From Bauldia sp. (GTDB lineage Bacteria > Pseudomonadota > Alphaproteobacteria > Rhizobiales > Kaistiaceae), in contig JBBCGQ010000001.1 of NCBI GenBank assembly GCA_037200845.1, positions 2,896,001 through 2,960,000 on the forward strand: DNA of 64,000 nucleotides, read 5' to 3'. A program made the translations under genes and the position numbers. Shown here piece after piece: positions 52,040-61,448 of the stretch. Position 1 is the stretch's first letter, and every line of letters begins with the position of its first letter. The notes under the pieces are model-generated. The model did not search any database. It was given only the letters and a program-made list of their open reading frames with translations, and was not told the origin of the DNA.

Positions 52040-52135
52040 GGGTTCATCTCCTTAGCCGCCGCCGTACGGGAGAACGTATGTCGCGTCTTGCAGGTTCCAA
52101 CCACTAATCCACTCGACGGTGAGATTAGTGAGCCC

Positions 52136-54491
52136 CTACAACTCGCTTTGAATATCCTCGATGGTGCGCGACGGCAGGAAATCCACATCGACGTAAAGGT
52201 CGCGGACAGCATCGCTGTCCAGGGCAACCAGCTCGCCCTCGTCAATGTCATCGCCATTGCCTTCCTTCCAGGCCGAATCCCACAACAGCGCCAGATATCG
52301 CGCGCCAAGGATCATGACCTCGACCGTGCGATCCTCGAGGTCGCCCCACATGCCGGAGAGCGTGGCCTTGTTCTGCGCCGCGCCGTTTGCCTCGAAGCTG
52401 TCGAGGATATCCATCGGCGGGAGCGCCTTCGCCGCCGCGTCCATCAATGCGACGGTCGCACGCGCCACCTCGGTGCCTGAACGGCACAGCTTCAAGCCGT
52501 GGCTCTTCGGCAGATTTTGCTTGAGGGCTTCCATCAGATCGGGAGCCTTCAGATTCAGCATCGCGCTCTCGTACGCGCCGTGCACGCCCTTGGCGTAGAT
52601 CACCGTTTCGGTCTTCCCGGTGCGAGGATGATGGCGCTCGACCGTCCGGGAGCGGTCGCCATCGGCGTAGATCGACCCGTGCAGGGGCTGCGAGGCATCG
52701 CCCATGTAATGCGCCGCGATCCCTGCAGCGGTGACGAAGCTGACGACGTCGCCCGAGCTGACGAAGCCTTTCATCGCGGTGAAGAATTGCCAGAGGCGGA
52801 ACGGGAGGATGCCCTGCTTCCACTTCCACCTGTAGTTCTTGGCGGCTTCGTCATCGCCTGCTGCTTCGGCGGCGTCGGCCGCCTTGGCGTAGAAGCCCTG
52901 CCACGCCGCAAGGGTGAGGTTGGCGTCGTCGGCTAGGCAGAGGTCGCGCCATGTCTGCTCGTCGGGATAAATCGGAGCGTCGATATCGGCGTAGTGGTTG
53001 GGATGTTCGGGCCCGTTGGTAAGCCCGCCCGAACCTGTGAGATCGCGACCGCCCTTACGCCCGCCCTTCTCGAGCGAGAGTTTTTTCCAGATGTCGTCGG
53101 GCACGTCCGCGAGCGGCACGAATTTGCCCTTCTTCGCGTTCGCGCCCGCCATGGCGTCAAAGCCCTCGTCGGCGAGCTGGGTCTTCGAGAAACTGAGGAG
53201 ACCGGCGTTCGCGCGCAGCAGCCGCGCAAGACCCTTATTCTTGACCAAATCGATAGCGAACGCGGCGATGCTGTAGTGGCCCTCTCGTCCCCAATAGCCG
53301 GAGACGCCGCGCGAGAGATCGGTGACGAGCTCGACGTCCAGCAGCTTGCATGCGTTGCTCAGACTGGTGGCGACCGCGTACGCCGAGCGCTGCTTGCCGT
53401 CTTCGAAGACCTGACCGCCCCATTCGATCGCCAGGGGACGAAGGTCGCGCTTCGCAAGCGGCACCGGCGGGCCTCTTTCGGGATCGACGGTCACGTCGAG
53501 ATTCCAGACCATTCCGGAATCGCCGTGGCGCGTCGCCACGTCGCCGGCGGGGGCGATCAGGAAGTCGCCGACATAGTCGTAGCCGCCGACCGAGCGGTGC
53601 CGGTAGAAGAGCGCCTTGAGCGTGCCGTGCAGAAGGCCCGACGCGGCGCCGCGCCCGATGACCTTCTGGTCGATGAGGCGGAGCGAGAGATTGCGTTCAT
53701 GCACATCGGCGAGCGGGCCGGCCGGTGGCAGGCCATAGGTGTTGCTGGTCCACGCATCGACCGCGTCGACTTGAATGAGCCCGATATCCAGCGACACATA
53801 CGAACGCCGCCCCGGGAAATCCGGATAGACCGTCGAGAACGCCTCGCGCGTCGCGAACTTGTCCGAGCTGATGCCGACCTCGACCCGGCCTTCGCGCAGC
53901 GCACTGTAAATCCGCGTGCCGGTGGGGCCGCAGGCGTGCCGCGCGGTGAGCGCGTAGGTAAGATGGCCGTCGGTCACGAGGCAGCCCGCGGTGGCGACGT
54001 GCGTCTCGCCTTGCACTTCTACGATGATCGGCGAACCGCCGCCGAGCTTGAAAGCCGGCAGGCCGGTATCGCGGGAATTCGGACGGCGCGGGATCGTTCG
54101 GCTGTTCGGAAGCCTCCACGACGCACACCGGAACCGCCCTGCCGTCCGGCATGTAGAGGGTCTTCGGCAGCATCAGCGAGGGATCTGTGCGGCCATGTCC
54201 GAAAGCTTCCTCGGGCAGCCATTGCCGGACAAAGGCGAGGATGCAGGGCCAGGAATAATCGCGCACCTCGGAGTTGCCGAGCGTGCGCGCGTAGCTTTTC
54301 TTGGCCGGCGGGTTCTTGCCCTCGCCCTTGCGGGTCGGCCACGCCTCGTCCTTGCGGATCAGGTAGAGGCCAACCGCTGTGCCGATGACGTTGGCCTTGC
54401 TGAGCAGGTGGTAGTGATAGGTGTCGCGCGCATCCAGCAGATCGCGCAGCGACAGGTTTGCAAAATCATAGCTGAGGTCGAGAACGGTCAT
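52136..54491 (-). pseudogene. Trypsin-like protease / S1-P1-nuclease-like fusion protein, frameshifted near the N-terminal third
   Basis: The N-terminal module (LSLRDLLDARDTYHYHLLSK, then SEVRDYSWPCILAFV) is of unknown family. After one extra C in the run at 54073-54075 the frame changes and continues LPAFKLGGGSPIIVEVQGET. A trypsin-like domain follows with catalytic His in LTARHACG, Asp in LDIGLIQVD and Ser in HGDSGMVW. The C-terminal 330 residues resemble the zinc-dependent S1-P1 nuclease / phospholipase C fold, with HPNHYADIDAPIY and GIAAHYMGDASQPLHGS. The repaired protein would be about 784 residues. No signal peptide is seen. Start ATG at 54491 with GGGGAG eight bases upstream. Confidence 0.75.
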
Positions 54492-54829
54492 CGCGTGGCT
54501 CCCCGAGGCCTGATGCACGCGCGTTCCAGCCGCTTGGACGCGGGTACAAGGATTGATTGTACTACCTTAGCGTGCGGCTGCAAATTGCCGGGGGTTCGTG
54601 ACGGGTCAATGACGACGGCTGTTCGTCAATTACGGGCTGCGCCCGGGCGATCGTCATGAGGCAGTTGAGTGCTTGCCTATGGCGCTGACGGCAAGCGCAT
54701 CCCGGACAGCCAGGGCAACGAGCGGCATCGAAACGGCGCGTCGTTCACTTCCTGCCGTGCGTCGCGCACCGGGCAGAGTTCCGCTAGGAAAAATCGTCAA
54801 GGCCCAAGGGCTCATTTGACGGCGTAAAG
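54492..54829. other. Intergenic region without recognisable features
   Basis: 338 bases between the protease-nuclease gene and the initiator tRNA. I find no coding sequence, repeat copy or terminator in it. It presumably carries the promoter of the protease-nuclease gene on its left side, but no clear boxes stand out. Confidence 0.6.
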
Positions 54830-54906
<77 letters not shown>

Positions 54907-55115
54907 CCAACTTGAAGAGGTGGGCCGGTGGGCCGCCTCGAACGCGCGCTTCATATAGCGGCTTGTGACAGGTATTTGAAGGCCAATCTCATCGTTCCCG
55001 GCGCTTATTATTTTGCCGGGAATGCAGGCTTTTCCCGAGTGTTAGCGCCAATGTCAGCAAAGGCCGGCCGGCGCAGGCCATGGTTGCCGGCGGCAGCGCG
55101 GCCGGCCGCCATGAA

Positions 55116-56255
55116 CTAGACCGTGCCGGAGAGCCGCCAAGTGAAGAGGCGCGACATCGTGTAGTTCCACACCACGCCGATGAGCGCGCCGGCGATGCCC
55201 GCCAGCCACCAGCTCTGGCCCTGCTCGTAGAGCAGCTGGCCGATACCGACGTTGGCGAACGCGCCGATCGCGCCGATCGCATAGAACGACGCCAGGCCGC
55301 TGAAGAAGCGCGGGCCGCGCAGCCGCTGGTCGCGATACGTGATCATGTTGTTGAAGACGAAGTTCCACGTCATCGCCGCGACCACCGCGACCGAGCTCGA
55401 CGCGATGAAATCGAAGCCCAGCATCTTCACCAGCCAGAGCGTCAGCAGGTGGACGACGACGCCCGTGCCGCCGACCAGCGAGAAGATGACGAGGCGCAGC
55501 GGCAGCACGCGCCCGACCAGCTTGTCGATCAGCAGCGTGCCGAATTCCCACGCCGCCATCGTGTCGAGCTTGCTCTCGCCGTGCTGGCGAGCGTTGAAGC
55601 CGCACGCGACCTCGGCGAATTTCAGCGGCCGCGGCGCCGAGGCGAAAAGATCGAGCAGTATCTTGAAGCCCTGCTGCGACAGGCCGCGCACGGCTTCGTC
55701 GAACGCCGGCCGGGCCATGACGAAGAAGCCGCTCATCGGATCGGTGAGGTCGGCCTTGAGGATGACCCGCGCCACCTGCCCGCCGGTCTTGCTCAGCCAG
55801 ACGCGCAGCGGATTGGCGAGGCCGCCGGTGCGCGTGCCGCCGAGGTAGCGGCTGCCGACGACGATATCGAGTTTCTCGGCGCGCAGCCGGCGGAACATCT
55901 CGGGCAGTACGGTGTCGTCGTGCTGCAGGTCGCCGTCCATCACCGCGAAGACGGGAGCCGACGACGACAGTACGCCCTCGACGCACGCCGTCGACAGGCC
56001 GCGCCGGCCGATGCGCTGGATGACGCGCACGCGCTTGTCGCGGAGCGCGATCGCGCGAACGGCCGCAGCCGTGCCGTCGGGCGAATCGTCGTCGACGAAC
56101 ACGACCTCCCAGTTGATCCCGCGCAGCACCTTGTCGAGGCGCTCGACGACCAGCGGCACGTTGTCGTGCTCCTTGAAGGTGGGCACGACCACGGTCAGCT
56201 CGATCGCGTCGGCGCGACTCTCGGCCGCGGTGCTCCTCGCCCTTTCGATGTTCAA
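55116..56255 (-). CDS. GT2 glycosyltransferase fused to GtrA membrane domain (dolichol-phosphate mannosyltransferase-like)
   Basis: 379 residues. The GT2 domain (about 20-230) has VVPTFKEHDNVPLVVERL, VFVDDDSPDGT and the metal-binding VMDGDLQHDD. The C-terminal GtrA-like domain (about 250-375) has four membrane helices (LVIFSLVGGTGVVVHLLTLW, NFVFNNMITYRDQRLRGP). It makes a polyprenyl-phosphate sugar and may move it across the membrane. Such fusions are common in glycolipid or glycan assembly. No glycan cluster is adjacent. Start ATG at 56255. Confidence 0.9.
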   Translation of the reverse strand: MNIERARSTAAESRADAIELTVVVPTFKEHDNVPLVVERLDKVLRGINWEVVFVDDDSPDGTAAAVRAIALRDKRVRVIQRIGRRGLSTACVEGVLSSSAPVFAVMDGDLQHDDTVLPEMFRRLRAEKLDIVVGSRYLGGTRTGGLANPLRVWLSKTGGQVARVILKADLTDPMSGFFVMARPAFDEAVRGLSQQGFKILLDLFASAPRPLKFAEVACGFNARQHGESKLDTMAAWEFGTLLIDKLVGRVLPLRLVIFSLVGGTGVVVHLLTLWLVKMLGFDFIASSSVAVVAAMTWNFVFNNMITYRDQRLRGPRFFSGLASFYAIGAIGAFANVGIGQLLYEQGQSWWLAGIAGALIGVVWNYTMSRLFTWRLSGTV

Positions 56256-56435
56256 TCCGGCCTCGCGCGAATCGCCGGGAAAATGGCCGGCGGCCGCCTT
56301 GTTTTAGCAGAGGCGGGAACCTGCCGAAACCCGAGGCCGTTCCCACCGGCCACGGTTTGCGGCTAGGATCAGCCGGCCCGCGGACGCCAGCGGACGACAA
56401 CCAACAACAAGCGACCGGAATCGGGAGACTAATCC

Positions 56436-57293
56436 GTGATCAGCGCGCCGACGATCGCCGTCTCGACCTGGAGCCTGCACCGCACCGTCGGCTTGACGTG
56501 GTGGGACAAGCCCGATGCGCGCGCCGAGCAGAAGGAAGCCTACGGCAAGGGCAGCGTCGCCATCCTCGACCTGCCGGCGGCCGTCGCCGCTCATGGCATC
56601 GACCGCCTGCAGCTCGGCCATTTCCACGTCGCCGTGCGCGAGCGCTCGTGGCTTGCCGAATTCCGCATCGCCTGCAAGGACGCCGGCGTGCGGCTGCAGA
56701 CGCTGCTCATCGACGACGGCGACATCACGGTCGCCGCCAATCACAAGCGCGACGTCTCGTGGATCGGCCGCTGGATCGACACCGCCGCCGAGCTCGGTGC
56801 CGACGCCGCCCGCGTCGTCGCCGGCAAGCAGAAGCCGACGCCGGAGACGCTGGCGCTGTCGGTCGCCGGCCTCAAGGAACTCGCCGCCCGCGGCAAGAGC
56901 CAGGGCGTCCGCATCATCACCGAGAACTGGCACGATCTCCTCTCCTCGCCGAAGGAGGTCCACCACGTCATGGACGCCGTCGGCGACGACCTCGGCCTTC
57001 TCGTCGATTTCGGCAACTGGAAGGGCGCCGGCAAATACGTCGACCTCGCCTCGATCATGCCGCGCGGCGAGGACACCCACGCCAAGTGCGCATTCTCCGC
57101 CAGGCTCGACGTTGCCGGGTCCATGGACCGCGACGACTACGGCAAGTGTGTTGAGATCGCAGCAGACGCCGGCTACGACGGCCCCTACACATTGATCTAC
57201 GACGGCCCGGACGACGACGAATGGACGGGCCTCGCCATGGAAGCCGAATTTATCCGCGACACACTGGCGGCCAAGAGCCGCAAGATCGCCTGA
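56436..57293 (+). CDS. Sugar phosphate isomerase/epimerase (TIM barrel)
   Basis: 285 residues. The xylose-isomerase-like TIM barrel carries WSLHRTVGLTWWDKPDARAE at the start, then RVVAGKQKPTPETL and GVRIITENWHDLL. The metal-site segments LLVDFGNWKGAGKYVD and the C-terminal YTLIYDGPDDDEW follow. GTG start at 56436. The substrate is unknown. It is followed by dps after 25 bases; whether they share a transcript is open. Confidence 0.87.
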   Translation: MISAPTIAVSTWSLHRTVGLTWWDKPDARAEQKEAYGKGSVAILDLPAAVAAHGIDRLQLGHFHVAVRERSWLAEFRIACKDAGVRLQTLLIDDGDITVAANHKRDVSWIGRWIDTAAELGADAARVVAGKQKPTPETLALSVAGLKELAARGKSQGVRIITENWHDLLSSPKEVHHVMDAVGDDLGLLVDFGNWKGAGKYVDLASIMPRGEDTHAKCAFSARLDVAGSMDRDDYGKCVEIAADAGYDGPYTLIYDGPDDDEWTGLAMEAEFIRDTLAAKSRKIA

Positions 57294-57318
57294 CACTGGT
57301 AACGAGGAGCCATAAAAA

Positions 57319-57855
57319 ATGAAAATGTCCAAGACCGCCAAAGCCGGCGCCACCGAACGCCGCAAGGCCCCGCTTACCACGCCGACCGATCTCGGCTCGA
57401 ACGCGCGGCGCGACATCACCGGCGCGTTGAACGCCGTCCTCGCCGATTCTTTCGCGCTCTACATCAAGACCAAGAATTTCCACTGGCACATCAGCGGCCC
57501 GCATTTCCGCGACTACCACCTGATGCTCGACGAGCAGGCCGAGCAGATCTTCGCCGCCACTGACGACATCGCCGAGCGCGTCCGCAAGATCGGCGGCACC
57601 ACCATCCGCTCGATCGGCCACATCGCCCGCCTGCAGCGCGTGCTCGACAACGACGCCGACTACGTCACGCCGGAAGACATGCTGGCCGAGCTCGCCGACG
57701 ACAACCGCAACGCCGCGGCGCACCTCCGCGAGGTCCACGAACTCTGCGATGAGCAGGGCGACGTCGCCACCGCCGGCCTGATCGAGAATTGGATCGACCA
57801 GGCGGAACGCCGCGCCTGGTTCCTGTTCGAGACGACGCGGAAGTCGACGAAATAG
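57319..57855 (+). CDS. dps: Dps family DNA-binding ferritin-like protein
   Basis: 178 residues. A basic N-terminal tail (about 1-25, KMSKTAKAGATERRKA) could bind DNA. The ferritin-like four-helix domain has the conserved KNFHWHISGPHFRDYHLM with the inter-subunit ferroxidase His/Asp. DEQAEQIFAATDDIAERVRK and the second ferroxidase helix are complete. It oxidises iron with hydrogen peroxide and stores it, protecting DNA in stress. The stop overlaps no neighbour. Confidence 0.95.
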   Translation: MKMSKTAKAGATERRKAPLTTPTDLGSNARRDITGALNAVLADSFALYIKTKNFHWHISGPHFRDYHLMLDEQAEQIFAATDDIAERVRKIGGTTIRSIGHIARLQRVLDNDADYVTPEDMLAELADDNRNAAAHLREVHELCDEQGDVATAGLIENWIDQAERRAWFLFETTRKSTK

Positions 57856-57902
57856 ACGAGACAAACGCCGGCGGGCCGCGTGGCGCCGCCGGCGAACCGC
57901 CC

Positions 57903-58133
57903 ATGCGGCTCGCGGCTGGACTGGCGTTAACCGTGCTGGGCGCGCTCTTCGCCCTAGCCTTCTACTATCGCTACTGGATCTGGCGCGACTGCTTCAACGA
58001 ACTCGGCCGCTGCTATGATCCGGAGACGCAGCAGGTCTACCTCGAGCAGGCCGGCATCGCCTGGGGCACGCTGGCTGTGGTTGCACTCGCCGCCGGCGTT
58101 TTCATGATCGTACGCGGCAGGCGGCGCGGCTGA
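57903..58133 (+). CDS. Small hypothetical two-helix membrane protein
   Basis: 76 residues, with a membrane helix at about 4-22 (AAGLALTVLGALFALAFYY) and another at about 50-68 (WGTLAVVALAAGVFMIV). A short loop with two Cys (RDCFNELGRCYDPET) lies between. Start ATG at 57903 rather than an earlier in-frame start inside dps. I do not recognise the family. Confidence 0.7.
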   Translation: MRLAAGLALTVLGALFALAFYYRYWIWRDCFNELGRCYDPETQQVYLEQAGIAWGTLAVVALAAGVFMIVRGRRRG

Positions 58134-58204
58134 TGCGCAATTCCGATCAAGCGCATGGCCTCGCCCTTCGGCAATAGTGGCGCCGCCTCAAACGGAGCCT
58201 GTCC

Positions 58205-59041
58205 GTGAATCCGGTCGAGAACGCCCTGTGGTTCATCGAGAACCATTTCGGCAAGGAGATTTCGCTGGACGACATCGCCGGTGTCGCCGGCGTGTCGCGC
58301 TTCCGCCTGTCGCACGTCTTCGGCATGGCGACCGGCCGCTCGGTCATGGGCTATGTCCGCGGCCGCCGCCTGACCGAAGCGGCGCGCAAACTCGCGGCCG
58401 GCGCTCCGGACATTCTGCAGGTCGCGCTCGACGCCGGCTACGGCTCCCACGAGGCATTCACCCGCGCCTTCCGCGATCTCCTCGGCCTGACGCCGGAGGA
58501 GGTGCGCGCCGCGGGCACGACCGCCAACATCGCTCTCGTGGAGCCCATTCGCATGGACCGATCGCTGCTCGTACCGCTCGAGCCGCCGCGCTTCGAGGAC
58601 AGTCCCGGCCTGATGATCGCCGGCTATTCCGGCCGCTACACCTTCGAGACCAACCAGGGAATCCCCACGCAGTGGCAGCGTTTCAACGACGCGTATCATG
58701 GCCAGATTCCCAACCAGAAGGGCAACGTCTTCTACGGCCTGTCGCACAACTTCGATGACGACGGCCACTTCGAGTACGTCTGCGGCGCCGAGGTCACCGG
58801 CTTCGGCGGCCTGCCCGACGAACTGGCGCGCGTCCGCATCGCGCCGCACCGCTACGCCGTCTTCAGCCACCGCAGCCATATCTCGATGATCAGCCGCACG
58901 CACTACACGATCTGGGCGACGTGGGCGCAGGAGTCCGGCTACGTGGCGGCCGAGATGCTGAACTTCGAGCGCTACGACGAACGCTTCGATCCCGTGACCG
59001 GCAACGGCGTCGTGGAAATCTGGGTGCCGATCAAGGCTTAG
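58205..59041 (+). CDS. AraC family regulator with GyrI-like effector domain (Rob-like)
   Basis: 278 residues. Two helix-turn-helix motifs (about 8-105): ISLDDIAGVAGVSRFRLSHV and LQVALDAGYGSHEAFTRAFR. The GyrI-like effector-binding domain (about 120-278) ends with EVWVPIK-type residues (VVEIWVPIKA). It is the Rob/SoxS-like layout: DNA-binding first, small-molecule domain after. GTG start at 58205. The neighbouring dehydrogenase converges on it and is a possible target, but nothing shows it. Confidence 0.9.
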   Translation: MNPVENALWFIENHFGKEISLDDIAGVAGVSRFRLSHVFGMATGRSVMGYVRGRRLTEAARKLAAGAPDILQVALDAGYGSHEAFTRAFRDLLGLTPEEVRAAGTTANIALVEPIRMDRSLLVPLEPPRFEDSPGLMIAGYSGRYTFETNQGIPTQWQRFNDAYHGQIPNQKGNVFYGLSHNFDDDGHFEYVCGAEVTGFGGLPDELARVRIAPHRYAVFSHRSHISMISRTHYTIWATWAQESGYVAAEMLNFERYDERFDPVTGNGVVEIWVPIKA

Positions 59042-59903
59042 GCGCGACGGCCTCGATGACCGCAGCGAGGTCGAGGTCGCCGAGCCCCTGCGCCTCCGCC
59101 CGCCGAAAAATCTCCGCCGACGCAGCGATCATCTCGAGCTTGACGCCGAGCGATTGCGCCAGCGCGACGGCATAGCGCTGGTCCTTGGCGACCAGGCGCA
59201 ACGCGACGTCGGGGTCGCCGAAGCGGCGGTCCACCATGCGCGGCAGTTTTCCGGTGACCGCGGGGCTGGCGGTGACGCCGCCGGCGATCAGCTCCGCCGC
59301 CTTGGCGACGTCGATGCCGGCCTGCCGCGCCAATACCAGACCTTCCGCGGCGCCGGCCAACTGCGCGCCGGCCATCATGTAGTTGATCAGTTTCCACGTC
59401 GCGCCGGCGCCGGTCGGCCCGAGGTGATGGATGCGCCCGCCGATCGCCTCCATCGCCGGCCGCGCTTTCTCCAGCACCGCCGCATCGCCGCCGACGAATA
59501 TCGCGAGGTTGCCGTCGGCCGCGACGGCGCGGCTGCCGCCAACCGGCGCGTCGAGGAAATCGACGCCCTGCGCGTGGGCGAGCCCGGCCAGCTCGCGCGC
59601 CCACGCCGGCGACAGCGTGCTGGATTCGACCGCGATTGCCCCACGCGCGATGCCGGCGAGCGCCCCCGCCTCGCCGAGCCACACCTGCCGCGAGGCATCG
59701 TCGTCGGCGACCATGGCCCAGACAATATCGGCGCCCTCCGCCGCCGCTCGCGGCGACGCCGCGATCTCGGCGCCGGCGACCGCCAGCGCCTCGGCCCTGC
59801 CGCGCGTCCGGTTCCACACCGTCACGGCGAAACCGCGGTTGATCCAGTTCGCCGCCATGCGCGAACCCATGGTGCCGAGGCCGATGATGGCGATGCGTTG
59901 CAT
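59031..59903 (-). CDS. NAD(P)-dependent oxidoreductase (3-hydroxyisobutyrate dehydrogenase family)
   Basis: 290 residues. The N-terminal nucleotide fold is IAIIGLGTMGSRMAANWINR (about 4-23). The substrate loop is LDAPVGGSRAVAADGNLAIF (about 118-137), and the catalytic Lys is in GAGATWKLINYMMAG (Lys about 171). It probably oxidises a beta-hydroxy acid. Its end overlaps the AraC gene by 11 bases. Confidence 0.9.
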   Translation of the reverse strand: MQRIAIIGLGTMGSRMAANWINRGFAVTVWNRTRGRAEALAVAGAEIAASPRAAAEGADIVWAMVADDDASRQVWLGEAGALAGIARGAIAVESSTLSPAWARELAGLAHAQGVDFLDAPVGGSRAVAADGNLAIFVGGDAAVLEKARPAMEAIGGRIHHLGPTGAGATWKLINYMMAGAQLAGAAEGLVLARQAGIDVAKAAELIAGGVTASPAVTGKLPRMVDRRFGDPDVALRLVAKDQRYAVALAQSLGVKLEMIAASAEIFRRAEAQGLGDLDLAAVIEAVAPKP

Positions 59904-60274
59904 GGGCTGGTTCCCCGCGGGTGGAGGCGGAGACTAGCCGCAGAAGGCACGGGGCGGAACGCCTTCCGTCCTCCGCTCATCCCCCCGAACGTTTGAAAGG
60001 AATTTGAGACACCCCTCCCCAAACGGCCTCCGGCCGTTTGACCCCCCCACAAGGGGAGGGTTCATCCCTGTTGAAACGCCGCGCTTCACCAAACTCCGCT
60101 TGAGCCCTCCCTTTGTGGGAGGGCCAAAACCGCCCTTCGCGGTTTTGGGGAGGGGTGCGCCTCAGCGACCGCCGCCATTTCGCTAGAAGCGTGCGGAGGG
60201 GAAGGAAGCAGCGCTCCCCGGACAGTCTCCGAAAACTGAAAGACTGCAAAGGATCGACCTTATTGGATCGACCC
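59904..60274. other. Intergenic region containing a family A repeat
   Basis: 371 bases between the dehydrogenase and tautomerase genes. The middle (60010-60157) is a family A palindromic repeat, annotated separately. The right part (60158-60274) holds two direct copies of GGATCGACC close to the tautomerase 3' end; I see no terminator in it. Confidence 0.65.
60010..60157. repeat. Intergenic palindromic repeat, family A copy 5
   Basis: CACCCCTCCCCAAACGGCC at the left and GGTTTTGGGGAGGGGTG at the right, with the internal CCC..GGGAGGG hairpins of the family. The left inner palindrome is AAACGGCC/GGCCGTTT, as in copy 3, and the right one AAAACCGC/GCGGTTTT, as in copies 1 to 3. Confidence 0.85.
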
Positions 60275-60700
60275 TCAGCCCCGCGCCGCCAACTCCGCTC
60301 GCGCCGTCGTCGCAATCTCCGCATTCGTGTACGCGTGGCCGTCGATGCCCCAGCCGCCGTCCGGCGCCTCGGAGATCAGCACCCAGACCCGCCCGGCAAG
60401 GCTCGGGTCGCCGGCCGCCGCCACGACAATGTCGGTCAGCTCCTTGACGACGCCCAGCTTCTTTTCCCGGTCGAGCACGCCGACCGGCGTCAGGATCTCG
60501 ATGCGCACGTAGGTGCTCTCGCCGTTGGCGTTCGCCAGCGCATCCGCGTCGAGCTCGTGGATGAAGGCCGCCGTGTTGTCGAGGAACCACGGGATCGACG
60601 GCACCTTCTCCCAGCGCATCAGCGCCGCGGTCAGCGCCTTGGTGAGCGCACGCTTGTCGGCAAACGTGCGCTTGGCGGCGGTAACGTCGATCATCGGCAT
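60275..60700 (-). CDS. Tautomerase family protein (4-oxalocrotonate tautomerase-like)
   Basis: 141 residues. The start ATG at 60700 leaves Pro as residue 2, which becomes the N-terminal catalytic base after Met removal (MPMIDVTAAKRTF). The central region TYVRIEILTPVGVLDREKKL is typical of tautomerase_3 types, with a beta-alpha-beta repeat over about 130 residues. The substrate is unknown. It is divergent from a TetR regulator, and two operator palindromes lie between them. Confidence 0.88.
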   Translation of the reverse strand: MPMIDVTAAKRTFADKRALTKALTAALMRWEKVPSIPWFLDNTAAFIHELDADALANANGESTYVRIEILTPVGVLDREKKLGVVKELTDIVVAAAGDPSLAGRVWVLISEAPDGGWGIDGHAYTNAEIATTARAELAARG

Positions 60701-60720
60701 CGGGTCGGCTCCTGTCTTCG

Positions 60721-60738
60721 CTATGACGGTCGTCATAG
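60721..60738. promoter_or_regulatory. TetR operator 1
   Basis: CTATGACG-GT-CGTCATAG is an 8-2-8 perfect inverted repeat in the 87-base divergent gap between the tautomerase and TetR genes. A second site with the same right arm lies 33 bases further on. Confidence 0.75.
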
Positions 60739-60753
60739 TGCGCCGACCGTGCC

Positions 60754-60771
60754 ATATGATGATCGTCATAG
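60754..60771. promoter_or_regulatory. TetR operator 2
   Basis: ATATGATG-AT-CGTCATAG. The right arm equals that of operator 1, the left arm matches at six of eight bases. Centres are 33 bases apart, three helical turns, so two TetR dimers could bind on the same DNA face and repress both genes. Confidence 0.7.
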
Positions 60772-60787
60772 TCAAGGAGCGAACCCC

Positions 60788-61345
60788 GTGGAAAGCGACA
60801 GCCGGGCGAAGATGGTGCAGACCGCGGCCGCGCTGATCGCCGCACGCGGCATCAGCCGGACGTCGTTCTCCGAGGTCGTCGACGAGAGCGGCGCGCCGCG
60901 CGGCTCGATCTACCACCACTTCCCCGACGGCAAGCAGCAGCTCGCCGAGGAAGCCGTGCGCTGGGTGTCGGACCAGGTGCTGGCGCGCCAGCGGGCCTGC
61001 GACCCGAAGAAGCCGGCCGACGTCCTCGACTGCTTCTTCGGCATGTGGCGCCGCGTCGCCGCCGCCTCGAGGGGCTCCTCCGGCTGCGCCGTCGCCGGCA
61101 CTATCCTCGACAGCACGCCCGGCGAGCCGGATCTCATCGCGCTCGCCCGCGGTACCTTCCGCTCATGGATCGATGTGCTGCGCCAGCAGCTCGAGCAGAC
61201 GGGCGTACCGAAGGCACGCGCCGCGGCGATCGCGACAGCCGCCGTCGCCGGCATGGAAGGCGCGCTGATCCTCTGCCGCGCCGAGGGCAACGTGAAGCCG
61301 CTGGACACGATGGCGGCCGAGCTGCATCGCCTGATCGCGGCCTGA
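60788..61345 (+). CDS. TetR/AcrR family transcriptional regulator (LmrA/YxaF-type C-terminal domain)
   Basis: 185 residues. N-terminal helix-turn-helix with ISRTSFSEVVDESGAPRGSI YHHFP (about 23-47). The C-terminal domain has SSGCAVAGTILDSTPGEPDL (about 97-116), the pattern of the YxaF/LmrA_C subgroup of TetR. GTG start at 60788, preceded by AAGGAG. It lies next to two operators and divergent from a tautomerase, so local repression is likely. Confidence 0.9.
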   Translation: MESDSRAKMVQTAAALIAARGISRTSFSEVVDESGAPRGSIYHHFPDGKQQLAEEAVRWVSDQVLARQRACDPKKPADVLDCFFGMWRRVAAASRGSSGCAVAGTILDSTPGEPDLIALARGTFRSWIDVLRQQLEQTGVPKARAAAIATAAVAGMEGALILCRAEGNVKPLDTMAAELHRLIAA

Positions 61346-61448
61346 TTGTATCCGGCCACAAGCAGCGCCAGGCTTCATCGTCGGCGATCATCGCAACCAC
61401 GACATCGGGCAGCCGCCGCCTCGCGCGATCCGCTGCAAGGGATATCCG

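Noticed and set aside
55063..55110. Possible terminator after the glycosyltransferase gene (GGCCGGCC palindromes)
   Set aside because: The GC-rich inverted repeat lacks a clear T run; too weak to list as a feature.
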